DNA from: Papio anubis
Taxonomy: Eukaryota > Chordata > Mammalia > Primates > Cercopithecidae
Assembly: GCF_008728515.1 (NCBI RefSeq)
Contig: NC_044981.1
Location: forward strand, 98,778,043 to 98,842,042
Length of the DNA: 64,000 nucleotides
Direction of reading: 5' to 3'
The notes under the pieces are model-generated. The model was not told the origin of the DNA, searched no databases, and saw only the letters and a list, made by a program, of their open reading frames with translations. Shown here one piece after another: positions 1-16,095 of this stretch (position 1 is the first letter of the stretch; each line of letters starts with the position of its first letter). The position numbers were made by a program, and so were the translations under genes.

Positions 1-3000
1 GTGTAAAACCAAAAAAGAGTCATTTGTATATGATAAAATAATAAATTTTATCTAAATTCCAATCTGGACTTACTCTAAGAGGGAAAAAAAATAAGAGGTA
101 ATCACTGATTTAAGACATTTTTAAAATCTTAAATAGAAAAATTAAGATTAAAAGAAATTAATCTTAAACAATAATAAATGCCATAAATATATTCAATTCT
201 TTGTCACTGAGTAAACATCTTTTTAGCATTCAGAGCAGAAATGTGGTCCATGAGTATACTTCTTCACTGCTAACTACTGTTTTACACTAAATTTTGTTAG
301 CTATTCAATGAGAGATTTGAAAGTGAGAATTGAGATAAAAAGATCTCTTCATGACATAAGTAATGCCATTAAATCAATTTCAGTGATTTCAAGTGTTTTT
401 TGAGTGACAAATCTCAATGATACTTTCATTATTCATGTTTTCCTGAACCCACAGTCCTGAAAGATCACAATTTCTTAATGTTGTGGTAAGACAATAAGAT
501 AATATCATCGGAAGATTGAAATGGGGTCCAAGCAGAGATATCCAACAGTTTTATTCTTTCTTAACACATGGTAATTGTCTTCACTCATTGGCGAAAGAAG
601 CTGATGAAGTATTATTAAGTATACTTTAAAATGAATTCAAATACTGTAGCAGATCATGAAGAAATACTTTCCAGAGTTCAAGGCAAGAGAAGCTGATTGG
701 AAACAAAAATTTTGTCTACCAAATTGAAAGACTTGAAATTCCAGCTTGTGAGTGAAATTTATCAGCTTTGTATCTGTTTTGGAGACAGAAAATAGTCTTC
801 AGTAAGAAAAGACATTATAACTTCTGATTCCCAGTGTTATATACTATGCCCAAATATCTTATAGATTCAGTCCAATCCTAGCTGCCATTCTCAATGACCT
901 ATTTTACTTCTAGCTCTATTTAGGGGTTGTACACATTTACAAGAAAACATTGATTGATGGTGAAGCCTGACCAACACCTCATGGTCTTTATTCATCAACC
1001 TGAATAGGTAACCTGGTTAAAGCTTACAAAATATCAAGCATTTTATGTAATATAATTATTTAAATTGAAATACTAATTTAATATTATTAGATAAGATCTG
1101 TGATAATCTTACACATATATTTTTAAACTCAGTGATTGGTAAAAGTAGTTTAACAATATCAAATTTCAGAAATGTTGCTGTAAAGAACATAATCCATAAT
1201 TTTGAAATGCCATTACAAAACACAAAGCAATGGAGTAAGTGGAAACTTGCGGAAACTACTATTACGTAGATTAATTTGTTTGCTTGAACAATAAAGCATG
1301 TAAGTGGATAAAATGTAGATTAACATATTACAACATGTGTTTTAGGGAAGTGCAGGTTTCTGATTAAGAAAATTTGCGAAATTCTGCATCATATAATCCC
1401 TAAATGAAGTATTACAGTGCATGGAAGAAGACATGATAAATCTTTCAGCTAATAAACATCAAAATTTCATTTAACCAAGAATTTTCAAAATATATCTGAT
1501 GCCTTTGTGATATGTAATAGTTCTTTTTATTAGCAGAACCTATGTTCATTGGAAGATATTTTGGGAAAAATTGTCTGGATAATTGCTTTCCTATTATTGG
1601 AATTTAAAAGTGGATCATTTAAAATAAAAACAAATTATACAAGTCAGTCTTACCAACAATATAGCAATAATTATTTGTTCATTAAATACTAACATGTATT
1701 TCTTTGCCTGTCCATGCATTTTCTTAATTCAAGCCACTCAATAAATTAGTTGGCATTATAAAGCTAAATCAGTCATTAGAGCATAACTGTTCAGCACATT
1801 TATTTATTTTACAAAATATTTGAAACACTCTTCTTTACCATTTTTTTAAAAATGCAATCACATTCCATACTCTAGATGTCTAGAAATACTTTCATAAGGG
1901 CTGAAAACATCTTTATTTCAAATATCTTATGCAAGCTAAAATGAAAAATTTATTTACCCTTAATTATTTTCCCTTGCTATAATTAGCAACTAATCTTATT
2001 CACATATAGCTGCAGGCTCAGGCCCACTAAATGCTTGACTGTCGGAATGATTTGGGAACTTTACTTTCTGATAATTACAAGATATAATTACTTTGGAGCT
2101 TTCAAAGACCTTTCACTGATTAGGGAAGCCTTTCTAATTCAGTCATAACATTTGTATTACTAATAAACTAAGAAGTCCTACACTCTAATAGCTGACACGT
2201 TTGAAAGAAACACCAATTCTAAAAATGGTATTGCAGACTTCAGGGAAAACCATTTAAGTATTTAAAAGCATTACTATCTACAAAATCCAGCTTCATAATT
2301 TTTATTTTATAAATATATAATCAATTAAGATGTATAAAATCAATTTTATTGGCATATTTTCAGAACACTGAATCTAGGAAATACAGAATCATTAGTAAAA
2401 CATGCAACAAATTAAAGAAAAAAATTTCTTTCAGCAGGACTTAATAACCTGTACCAACCAAAAGAGCAGTGTTAGGAAATTTACTGCCAGAGTAATTCAC
2501 ACAAAAATCTGTCACCAAAGATCTCAGTATCTTAGGAAAGTATGAGCAATTTTTATTTTCTGCATGACAGCGAATATGACAGGGAAATTGTTGCTGAATT
2601 TTAATCTGAATACAGGAAAAATCAGAAGTGGAAAACTCATGTTTCAAAGTTGAGGAAAAGTAATTTACTGAAATAATGCAGGTCTACTTTTCTTTATGCT
2701 GAAAGCATTCTTTTTTTTCAGTTTCCATGTCACTATGACTAAAATGTGGCATATCAATGCCAGTGAGACAGGATTCACTGCAGTACAGGTGGACACGGCA
2801 AAGAACATTTTGAAAAGCCAGAATACATATATTAGGGTTCTTTCCAGAAGCATGAGATAAAAATTGACACCCATGTTTATTTAACATTCAACGAACATGT
2901 GTAATTGTAATATATTTATATGTACAAGAATCTCAGCTAAATTTTATTGAAAAATAGTCCTGCAGAGACACTCAGACACTTGCGTTTAAAAAGGTAAAAT

Positions 3001-3343
3001 TTTATACAAAGATGTTAAAGAAGTTCTCATAATACCATAATATTCTCAGAATAGGAAGTTCCTTTACTATATTACTATATAGCATTTGTTGTTAAGTTTT
3101 TGAACTAGCTCTGTATTTTGATGAATCCAAACTTATTGTCTAAATCTACACAATGGCTACGGTAAAAGAAGTATTTAGTTTGAGAGATAGCTGTCTGTAA
3201 AAATGCTTAGTGAAACAATCTGTACACTTAAATTCTGGATTCCTGAGTTCTTTCCCTGCTTCTGCTCATTTAGGAATTATGTGACTTTATTATGAACACA
3301 TTTCTGCTATATGTCAAGTATTCTTGCTATATGTTACTAGTCA
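1..3343. other. Unassigned AT-rich non-coding DNA
   Basis: No repeat family, RNA gene or plausible exon is recognised here. Open frames are short (under 70 codons) and look like chance. The part at 1990-2130 is less simple, with several TAAT and CTTTGA-type words, but nothing decisive supports a function. Confidence 0.6.
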
Positions 3344-3640
3344 TTTTTTTTTTTTTTTTTTTTTTTTTTTCAGAGTCCTTCTCTGTAGCCCAAGCTGGAG
3401 AGCAATGGCATGATCTCGGCTTGTTGCAACCTCTGCTCCCAGGTTTAAACAATTCTCCTACCTCAGCCACCTGAGTAGCCGGGATTACAGGTATGCACCA
3501 CCATAATTTTTGTATTCTTAGTAGAGACGGGGTTTTGCCATGTTGGCAAGGCTGATTTCGAACTCCTAGCCTCAAGTGATCTGCCTGCCTCAGCCTCCCA
3601 AAGTGCTCAGATTATAGGAGTGAGCCATCATGCCCAGCTG
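3344..3640 (-). mobile_element. Alu SINE (older, S/J-like), antisense
   Basis: A 27-base T run at 3344-3370 (the A-tail read in reverse) is followed by a full antisense Alu body: right-arm Pol III transcript sequence, the mid-element A-rich region read as TTTTTGTATTCTTAGTAG, and the left arm ending near CATGCCCAGCT. It is clearly diverged from AluY (TAGCCCAAGCTGG for TCGCCCAGGCTGG), so it is not a recent insertion. Short open frames on both strands across it are Alu-derived and not genes. Confidence 0.95.
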
Positions 3641-3686
3641 TAATCTTTTTAATAAATTGCCAGTATCCTGTTTTGGTAGTAATAAA

Positions 3687-3795
3687 GTTGAGGTTCAGGA
3701 AATTTAAATAAATTGCCAAAGGTCACGAAGTTAGCAAATGACAGAAGCAGAATTCAAATCTATATTTAACTAATTCCAAAGATTCACTCCTTAAA
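3687..3795 (-). mobile_element. MIR SINE fragment, antisense
   Basis: GTTGAGGTTCAGGAAATTTAAATAAATTGCC followed by AAGGTCACGAAGTTAGCAAATG is the reverse complement of the conserved MIR core (tRNA-derived SINE with the GTGTGACCTTGGGCAAGTTACTTAACC stretch). It is heavily diverged, as expected for an ancient mammalian SINE. The head and tail are missing. Confidence 0.75.
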
Positions 3796-4614
3796 ATGCA
3801 TCATACTGTGACCTTCAATAAATTTCATAATCCCACTGAAGTTAAATTTATTTACATACATAAAGCAGTAAACCACTTCTTATATAACTTATCCAATTGT
3901 TGGATTGATAAAAAATACAAGAAGTTGATTATGTTTTATGTGTAAAGGTATTTAATAAATACATCAAAATTTTTATTATTTTTCTTCTAATCCTAGGTTA
4001 TTTTAAATAGAACTAGTGCTTGGATTTTATCAGTTTCCTAGAAATATAAAACTGGAGGTATGTAATGCCAGTTTTATTATCTAAAAGAAATCTGTATAAA
4101 ATTATCCTATTATAAATTTGAACTGACATAAATGCTATTACTCAAATATAAAATACAGGATGATGTTATTCTTAAAGATGACTGATTTTGGATTGTATTG
4201 TATACAAAAATACTCATACATAACAAAGTATTATTTGTCTTAAATGAATACTTCCCTGACAGTATTGATTTTTAATGAGTTATTTCAATGGAAATTTCTA
4301 TTTTATAGAATGAGAAAAATTCCATATTCTCACATCAGCAGACAATCAAGCCTGTCTCCTCAATGTGAATAAGTGAAGTGCAATAACATGATATAGCATC
4401 TAATTTTTTTCTTCAGATTTTTGTTTTAATAATTCCATAAACTGCTTAAAATTATTTTTGAAGTCTAACATTTCATACAAATATAATATAGAAGGAACTA
4501 TAGGAACTACTACTAAAATTGCTTCACTTGAAGCAAAAATTGGAAAAAGAGTAATGTTTATCAAAGTTCAATATGATGAGCCACTCTTTGCACTTCTGAA
4601 ATATGAGCTGTAAT

Positions 4615-4835
4615 GTCCAATTACTTAATGAGTAAAGCCATGAGCTTGCCAGTCACAGACAGGATTTCAGTCCTGTCTTTGTTACTTATTAGTTGAGAAA
4701 TCTTGTTATTTTACGTACATTTCTGAATTCTGGTTAAATTTGGCATTTACCTCCTAGGGTAGGTGTAAGAAAAATGAGTTTATTGATATAGAGTAGTTTG
4801 CATAGTTTCAGAAAGACTCTAAGTACTAATAATAT
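4615..4835 (+). mobile_element. MIR SINE, sense
   Basis: The order of segments follows MIR in sense: a decayed tRNA-like head around 4620, a GTTACTTATTAGTTGAGAAA core near 4680, the CTGAATTCTGGTTAAATTTGG region, then ACCTCCTAGGGTAGGTGTAAGAAAAATGAG, which matches the MIR tail motif CTACCTCATAGGGTTGTTGTGAGGATTAAATGAG. It is strongly diverged; edges are approximate. Confidence 0.7.
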
Positions 4836-5309
4836 ATAAAAATTTCAGGCCACTCATGAAGCATTCTAAACACCGTTTATTTTCGGGGGAATGATTTTTA
4901 GATTGCAAATTGTGACATGCTATGTGAATATGAACCTGCTTTACATTTTTATTAGAAACTGGAAAATCCATAAAATTTCCTTTAATGACATGTTAATAAT
5001 ACAAGGTATTAGAATTGATTGAATATGCTTTTCTTATTTTTATGCATAATTAATATATCATTAAAAAGTTGGTAAGCTTCTGGACATTGTTTTAACATAG
5101 CATTTGAAACACTGTCATACAGGTCAAGCCTAAAAAAAAAAGTGGGGCAAATAGACTCAGCTAAAAAAGGTATTTTTCTTATCAAATGCCAATTGTCCCA
5201 CCTACTTTTAGGACATTCCCTGCATCTGTTAAATTCACACATCTTTTTTGGAAAAGAAACAAATTGGCTCAAAAGCAGACATTAGTAAAAGTTCCTTATT
5301 TCATCAAAA
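4836..5309. other. Unassigned AT-rich DNA
   Basis: No repeat or gene signature is recognised. An 87-codon minus-strand frame at 5009-5272 has no domain, signal peptide or conserved motif that I can identify and is taken as chance. Confidence 0.5.
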
Positions 5310-5560
5310 ATAAGGAACTAGGAAAGAGGACACTAAGATTGGATTTTATTCTTAGTAGAATGAGAAGCCACTGAATGGGTTTAAGGAAGAGCGCCGCACT
5401 ATGTCATTTGCGGCGCAACACCTCTAATCTGGCTACTATGTGGGGAAGGGCTTTTAGAGGGGCAAGAGTGTAAGCAAGAGAAATCTTTCAGGAGCAGTCA
5501 TGGTAATACAGGCAAGAGATAGAAATGCTGGCGCAGACTTTTTTAGTTGTATAGTCAGGA
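5310..5560 (+). repeat. Ancient interspersed repeat remnant, family not assigned
   Basis: GATTTTATTCTTAGTAGAATGAGAAGCCACTGAATGGGTTTAAG followed by TCTGGCTACTATGTGGGGAAGG and GGGGCAAGAGTGTAAGCAAGAG follows a mid-repetitive mammalian sequence that I recognise but cannot name with confidence (L2-like or LTR-derived are both possible). Part of the same family seems to occur at 41690-42180. The normal sequence at 5391-5416 is replaced by a CpG-dense hairpin. Confidence 0.45.
5391..5416. repeat. CpG-dense perfect inverted repeat
   Basis: Two 8-base arms, GCGCCGCA (5391-5398) and TGCGGCGC (5409-5416), are exact reverse complements around a 10-base loop (5399-5408). Four CpGs occur in 26 bases, in a neighbourhood where CpG is rare. 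In DNA or RNA this could form a stable GC-rich stem-loop; no function is implied. Confidence 0.85.
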
Positions 5561-5689
5561 ACAGGTGGGTTTATATATAGTGAAGGATGTGGAACCACAA
5601 AGTGCAGTCTGAATGTTCCCTTCAGCAAGCAAGCACTGTCCTCCTCTACAAAATTCAGAACACAGCAAAAAGAAAGTGCGAGATTCACA

Positions 5690-6300
5690 TATTATCACTG
5701 CGTTGATTAAAAATTGTTCAAGTGGCCAGCAGTAACTTCTTAGAATGAGTTAATTGGACCCCGTGGTGCTCCACGTAGATCCCTTGGACAACTCCTTCCA
5801 AGGACATCCTGCTTCTAGCGGATGATAATGAGGAACACAAAGACACAGCCTGCCTTCCTAACTCAGAGCAATTCTGAAGGAATATCAACTCTGAACCCTC
5901 CATGAGGTTGGCTGGGGCTTTCACTGGGAATGCATGGCAGCTTAACATCCCCCTCTACCAAATCTTACTTCTTTTCCCTTTTCATGGTGCTAATCCCAAG
6001 AGCACTTTCTAGTAAATGTTCTGCACGTCAAAAGGCCTCACTTCAGTGAGACAGCCTCATACCCTGCTTGCGTCATACTCATTCTGCCAGACCCAAGGTA
6101 GCGTTCTCAGCAATTCTCAGGCTTTCTCTCATCTTTGGGGATTTGAGGGTTCTGATGCTTCTGTTCAGATCACCTTAACACTATTGTTCCAACTAGTGCT
6201 TGTCTGCTCACATTTTAGTCCAATTCAGAGTTGATCACTTCTGGGACGTTCCCCAAACGTTTCATTTTGGATTACGGGCTTCGCTCTAAGCTTCCCCAGT
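5690..6300. repeat. GC-richer old repeat remnant, family not assigned
   Basis: The interval is less AT-rich than its surroundings. The stretch around 5915-6070 (GGGAATGCATGGCAGCTTA, then TGGTGCTAATCCCAAGAGCACT and later AATGTTCTGCACG) resembles the end of an old mammalian interspersed element with the words CCCAAGAGCACTCCCTAAT and CCTGCAC. I cannot name the family. The short open frames at 5718-5948 and 6016-6234 have no recognisable domain. Confidence 0.4.
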
Positions 6301-6654
6301 ACTATTTAGAGATTAACTCTGAAATTATATATATTACACAAAGTAGTAATTTTTTTTTGTAATCTTTCAATGAAGAATAAGACCTTTGAAAATAAGGGAA
6401 TCTCTATTTTCTTCAGATTTCTTCAGTGTGTAGCACATTGAGTGATACAAAATTGTTTTTAAATAAATATTTATCAATTGAATAAAGCAAAAAAGAAGCT
6501 TATGAGTGAGTGAAATAATAAATGAGGGTGAGTGAAAGTGATCCAAAGCCATTGGAGATATACTCCAGATCTTTCTCTCGCTTTCTCCTTTTTACCAAGT
6601 TTGTCAAACATTCATTCTAATAGTAGTAATAATGATAATAACAGTAAATGGTAA
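6301..6654. other. Unassigned AT-rich DNA
   Basis: Low-complexity AT-rich sequence including short AATAAT runs near 6620-6650; no gene or repeat family recognised. Confidence 0.5.
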
Positions 6655-6895
6655 CAATGAGAATATTATTAATATCTGGCACTAATAAAACCTTAAGTGT
6701 CAGGAGTTATGTTAGGTGATTTAAATGAATTATTATGCTTCCTCCCAACAACATTATTGTTTGGATACTCATCCTCCCTCATTTTGAAGACAAGGAAGAC
6801 AGAGAAGTTGAATATTTTTCCTAGATTTCAAAGAAAAAAAAGTGAGGGAGTTAAAGTCATCCACCTTTAAATAAGTGCTAGTTCATGTAAGCCAT
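6655..6895 (-). mobile_element. MIR SINE, antisense
   Basis: TTAATATCTGGCACTAATAA, then TTAGGTGATTTAAATGAATTA, CTCATTTTGAAGACAAGG and finally a degraded AGTTAAAGTCATCCACC follow the reverse-complement order of MIR (GTGCCAGGCACT, ATTAACTCATTTAATCC, CCCATTTTACAGATGAGG, AAGGTCACACAGC). Divergence is high, so the call rests on the order of several short matches. Confidence 0.65.
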
Positions 6896-9639
6896 TTTTA
6901 ACACACTGTTCTTTACTCCATATATGTATTATATTTAAAAAATTAAGGAAACAAATTAGAACCAAAAAGCAGGGACATAGACTTAGGCATTAAAATTATT
7001 GCCTTCTGAATGGCTTGGACTAATAAAAACTGTCAGATATCCATTTCCCTTATCTGTAAAAATTCAAAATTTGTAGCTAAGAGAGGTTGGCTCAATTAAG
7101 TGAGATATTTTATGTATACATAGTAAACATTAATTTCCCCACTTCTTGCCCTCTTTCACCCCATGTCTCTTTATCTTTTATATAAAGTGTTAATTTATAA
7201 TATGCTTTGGTTTTGACACAAAAACAATATAGATTATTAATTGCTTCTTTTTTATGTAAATCATCATGCTCTGTCCCTACCAAATATTAATTAAAATTAA
7301 AAATTGAAGCTAACTTTAAACTTCAATTTAATTTGTCTTTCCTGATACATACTTTTTTCTAATCTTTCTAAATGAGTCAAAAACAACTACACCATGACAA
7401 ATCTCATCATAAAAAAGGCATTAAGATTTCATGAGAAAGAGAGAAAGAGGGAGAAAGGAGAGAGTGAAATTGGAGTGATATATAGCACAGCTTCTTCTGT
7501 GTAATGAGCTTGGAAGATCAAAGAATCCTCCTTTTTTTTTTTTTTTTTCTTTACTGCTAAACACAAAGAAACTTCACAGGGAAAGTTAAGTTGAAATTGT
7601 TCAGGTCATGGGTTACAACTAACTTGTGACAAAGTTTTCTGTTAACCTATTAGGGAAGCAACATCAAGGAAGCCATAAAAGAACATTCTATAAGTTTCTC
7701 TGGGACATGTTTTTAACTAGTACCATATCACATTACCTAAAAATGTATCGTTGATGAATAGCCTTTGCGGAAGATAGAGCCTTATAGTTAATGTACTTGC
7801 CCCAACTGCTCCAAAATTCACTTTTGAGAATTTAGGAAGATGACTCCTAGCCAACTTAATGTCTAGAAATACCACTCTAGGATCTGCGTCATTCTTGTTA
7901 TCATCAACCTAATAATCTGTAAGATTTGTACATAGTATGTCTGAGCCTGCAAGGAGTGAGCAGGCAGTGATTCATTGCTAGTATATTTACCAAATTGTAT
8001 TATATCACTGGGTTATTAGGAAAATTATGTAAGATTAGTTGAGCAAAAATAAGAACATGTAGATGCAATATAGACATAGAAAATGAAGGAAAATAATATA
8101 ACTCCACATTCATAATTGTAGGCCTAATATAGCTATAATTATTGTAGCTGAAGTTTAAGAGGAGAGATATTATTTCTAGAGATCAGAATGATAATGTGGT
8201 AAGCAGAACATTCTGTTAAGACAAGCTCAACACATTGATTCTATATCAGGAAATAAGAAACTTTTGCAGAAGCTTTCATAACTTTGCTTTTGAACTTCAC
8301 GTATTGAATCTTTGGGTTTCATTATTTGGAAAAAAAGACGATTTTTACTACTTTAAAATTATTCTTTCATCAGAGTATGTAGTTAACAAAAGTAGCCCCA
8401 AGTTTTTTTCTATTTAACTTCAAATTTTAGGTAACCAGAAGGCAATATTAACAGTGTTGTTTTAATCTATGTATGTATATTTACATGCATATATTGCAAA
8501 ATCAATGCCAATGTTCTGTGACTTTTTTTTCCAGATTTAATACATTAAATTTATTTTACTTATCAAAACAAAAATTAGTGTATTCTGTACTGTAATTCAG
8601 ATGTAGAAATATAAGGGCTGTACTTAATACTAGAAATATTTAATTGCTTTCTTAATATTCAAAACTCATTTTACATCTTAAGTTGAAGACAACACATGTT
8701 CCAAGTTTAATACATGGCAAAGTATACACAACTTCAGTTATAACATATAAACTTTGTACATGAACTAGAACTTGATAGCCTATTGGTATGCAATACTATA
8801 TTTATGAATATAAATTGGTTTAAAAAAACCTCTAGCACAGAAAATATTTCCCACATGTCTTAACACTGCTACAAATGAAGAGACAATATACTTCAGAGAG
8901 AGAAATACTCTTTACAGTTATTACTTGGGAGCTTAAGGAATAAAATTATGAAATACCACGGAAGAAATAGCTACAAAAACATATAAACCACTGTGGCAAG
9001 AAAGATGCTGCTAATGGTGTATATTTGCATATGACACTTGCTGTAAAATAAATGTAGACGAATAAAACAAGAATTTATTATCCTACCTTTGATTGTTTGC
9101 TTTATCTCAGCTCTACGGGGAACTGATCAGTTATAGTATTCTTTACCTATTTGCATTCCTATGTAGAATTGCTTCTCTTGACAAACATTTCAGTAAGTTT
9201 TATGCATGAGAAAACCAAGTGTGTTTGAAATTGATAAAGGTTGTGAAGAGCTATATATTAACTAAACAGAATTTCTGTAAATATATTTTAATGCAAATCT
9301 GATCAACCAAATGTCAGAATCACTCCAGTGATAGTTATGCTACTGCAACATGCTCACTCTAGAAAGGAGCAGGTTGTTCACCAGAGACTCACACTTTAAG
9401 CAGAGGTAAAAAAAATTTATTTGTTCTGCATCTTTCCTGATAAACAAAGCAACTTTCTTGTATATTCTCTGTTTAAATAAAGGTGAGTGGTAAACATTTG
9501 ATAAATGTACTGTTTAAATAAGAAATGCCAACTGTCTAGTCATTTCTCAAGAAAATAAACAAATTGTCCCTTGAAAATGTTCATAAATACCTCTTCTCTG
9601 TCTCTTTTAGGTGTGACCTTTTATCTTTTGTGATGTATA
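6896..9639. other. Unassigned AT-rich DNA
   Basis: No confident repeat or gene. It holds a purine-rich GA tract at 7431-7467 and a 17-base T run at 7532-7548 that is not followed by Alu or L1 sequence. A 60-codon frame at 8235-8417 lacks any recognisable motif. Confidence 0.5.
7431..7467. repeat. GA-rich low-complexity tract
   Basis: Purine-only run built from GAGAAAGA and GGGAGAAAGGAGAGAG units; imperfect and short. Confidence 0.8.
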
Positions 9640-10560
9640 TTTAAAATTCAGCATCCCAAAGACACTGAGTGTGTGCTGGAAACAGAGGTAGGGGTGTTTC
9701 TTCTACTGGTCTTGTTTCTCTGCAGAACCCTGGCAAATACAAGATGTTTGCTTTCTGCTTCTGCTAATAGCTTCTAGCTGTACTACAGTGTTGTCAGAGA
9801 ATGTGGTTTATATTTTGATTTTCAGGTAAGTACTGATGTTTCTTTTGTGACCAAATCATATGATCACTTTTTGTAATTGTGTCATAAGCACTGGGGGAGA
9901 AGGCATATCCTATCATCAGGGTGTAGCAATCAAAATATAAGAATATAATCTATCTAATTGATTATGTTAATTCACTTTTCTATTTCCGAATGTATTTATT
10001 TTTGCCCAATCTGCCTTGTAACGTAGTAGTTTATTAAATCATCCGGTTATTATGGTGTTTCTATCTTCACATCTCTAATTCTTTGTAACTTTTGCTTCAT
10101 AATGGGTTTTACTGTGTTATTTGGCACAAAAATATAAACATCTTCAACTTGAATTGTACCTATTAGTATTAAAATTGTTTCATTTTTAGCATCTCTGGGC
10201 ATCTCTGGAGATTGAAGAGTAAATCAGGATTACCATAGCTTCTCTCTGTTTCTGTCCCTGTTCCCATGTCTATCTCTATATAGATGCCTATGTCTTGTTC
10301 ATCTCTTTAATTTTAAACTCTCTTAATCATTGTGACGGTACTGTGTCTTTTTAGAGTATATAATTCAAATTTGTTTTGTGTGTCAAATTTATTTATTTAT
10401 TTTTAGTAAGTGCATTAAGCCCATTTATATTTATTTAAATGACTAATATATTTGGTCACTACTCTGATATAATATTTTATAATTACATTTTTCATTGTAT
10501 TTGCTATATTTCTTTCTCTACAAGATATGATCATACTTGTTTACCAGAAATAACTTTTCC
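9640..10560 (-). mobile_element. Old L1 (L1M-type) fragment, antisense
   Basis: Several stretches match antisense L1 ORF2 in order: TCTAGCTGTACTACAGTGTTGTCAG (the 'cactgtggtctgaga' region), GTTATTATGGTGTTTCTATC (the 'attattattgtg' region), then AAGCCCATTTATATTTATTTAAATG (the 'tttaatccatttacatttaa' region). This is the endonuclease half of ORF2 reading toward ORF1. No open frame survives. Boundaries and subfamily are uncertain. Confidence 0.5.
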
Positions 10561-10950
10561 TAATGAATTATTTCAACATTTGTAACATAGGAGATACAAG
10601 TCTAATACAATCTTACTAATTGTTAATGTAAAATTTCTATATTTATTTTAAGGAACTGGCATAATAACTAACTGATGCAAAAACGGGCTTATACACACAT
10701 TTAAGATAATTTAAATTATGTGTATATAGATATTGTTTAACAATATTATTTATCTATCTATATAACCCTGTATATAGACATTGTGAACAAAGCATTGTGT
10801 TCTATAAAAAGGAAATTTATGGTAAATATATATATATTCCAGTATTAGGAATGCATCTATTTTCTACTTTTATTTTTTACTTTCTAGTTATAGACCCTAA
10901 AATGTTCATGTTATATATTAATTCTCAGGCATCAGAAATTTTTTTATGGC
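10561..10950. other. AT-rich flank of the antisense L1
   Basis: AT-rich, with a short TATC-like patch near 10750. GAAATTTTTTTA at 10935-10946 resembles GAAATTTTTAAA at 16597-16608 and may be the decayed target-site duplication of the L1 between them. Confidence 0.45.
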
Positions 10951-11188
10951 CTTTTTTAAAATTATTATTATACTTTAAGTTCTAGGGTACATGTGCATAA
11001 CGTGCAGGTTTGTTACATATATATACTTGTGCCATGTTGGTGTGCTGCACCCATCAACTCGTCAGCACCCATCAACTCATCATTTACATCAGGTATAACT
11101 CCCAATGCAATCCCTCCCCCCTCGCCCCTCCCCATAATAGGCCTTGGTGTGTGATGTTCCCCTTCCCGAGTCCAAGTGATCTCATTGT

Positions 11189-15015
<3,827 letters not shown>

Positions 15016-15078
15016 TATGATATTAACTGTTTATTTTGCTCGTTAGTTGATGCAGTTTCTTCCTAGCCTCGATGGTCT

Positions 15079-16095
15079 TTACATTTTGGCATTTTTTTGC
15101 AGTGGTTGGTACTGTTTGTTCCTTTCCATGTTTAGTACTTCCTTCAGGGTGTCTTGTAGGGTAGGCCTGGTGGTGACAAAATCTCTAAGCATTTGCTTAT
15201 CTGTAAAGGATTTTATTTCTCCTTCACTTATGAAACTTAGTTTGGCTGGATATGAAATTCTGGATTGAAAATTCTTTTCTTTAAGAATGCTGAATATTGG
15301 CCCCCACTCTCTTCTGGTTTATAAAGTTTCTGCCGAGACATCTTCTGCTAGTCTGATGGGCTTCCCTTTGTGGGTAACCCAACCTTTCTCTCTGACTGCC
15401 CTTAACAGTTTTTCCTTCATTTCAACTTTGGTGAATCTGACAATTATGTGTCTTGGAGTTGCTCTTCTCGAGGAGTATCTTTGTGGCGTTCTCTGTATTT
15501 CCTGAATTTGAATGTTGGCCTGCCTTACTAGGTTGGGGAAGTTCTCCTGGATGATATCCTGAAGAGTGTTTTCCAACTTGGTTACATTTTTCCCCTCACA
15601 TTCAGGCACCCCAATCAGATGTAGATTTGGTCTTTTCACATAATCCCATACTTCTTGAAGGCTTTGTTCATTTCTTTTTCCTCTTTTTTCTTTGGACTTC
15701 TCTTCTCACTTCATTTCGTTCATTTGATCCTTAATCGCTGATACTCTTTCTTCCAGTTGATCGAGTCGGTTACTGAAGCTTGTGCATTTGTCACGTATTT
15801 CTTATGTCATGGTTTTTATCTCTGTCAGTTTGTTTATGGCCTTCTCTGCATTGATTATTCTAGTTTTCCATTATTCCATTCTTTTTTCAAGATTTTTAGT
15901 TTCTTTGCACTGGTTATGTAATTCCTCCTTTAGCTCTGAGAAGTTTGATGGACTGAAGTCTTCTCCTCTCAACTTGTCAAAGTCATTCTCCGTCCAGCTT
16001 TGATCCATTGCTGGCGATGAGCTGCATTCCTTTGTAGGGGGAGATGCGCTCTTATTTTTTGAATTTCTAGCTTTTCTGCCCTGCTTTTTCCCTAT
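15079..16095 (-). pseudogene. L1 ORF1 pseudogene (RNA-binding chaperone)
   Basis: Remnant of L1 ORF1p, the trimeric RNA-binding protein of the L1 ribonucleoprotein. The start position, aligned by the flanking AAACCACAAAG and GGGAAAAA, reads ATA instead of ATG (minus-strand 16095-16093), so the normal initiator is gone. The RRM/CTD part is clear at 15639-15319 (motifs RPNLHLIGVPE, TPRHIIVRFTKVEMKEK, GKPIRLAEDVSAE). It ends in a nonsense codon (TAA for the expected CAA) at 15321-15319, about 80 codons before the natural stop at 15081-15079. The upstream coiled-coil half is also interrupted. No functional protein is expected. Confidence 0.93.

Noticed and set aside
7532..7548. T17 run as the tail of an antisense retrocopy or Alu
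   Set aside because: The following sequence matches no Alu, L1 or recognisable gene, and no target duplication was seen.
9591..9690. Possible small exon: CTCTTCTCTGTCTCTTTTAG acceptor at 9610 and CAGAG|GTAGGG donor near 9686
   Set aside because: Stops occur in the frames I checked, no partner exon is visible, and the 3' side runs into decayed antisense L1. A non-coding exon cannot be excluded without RNA data.
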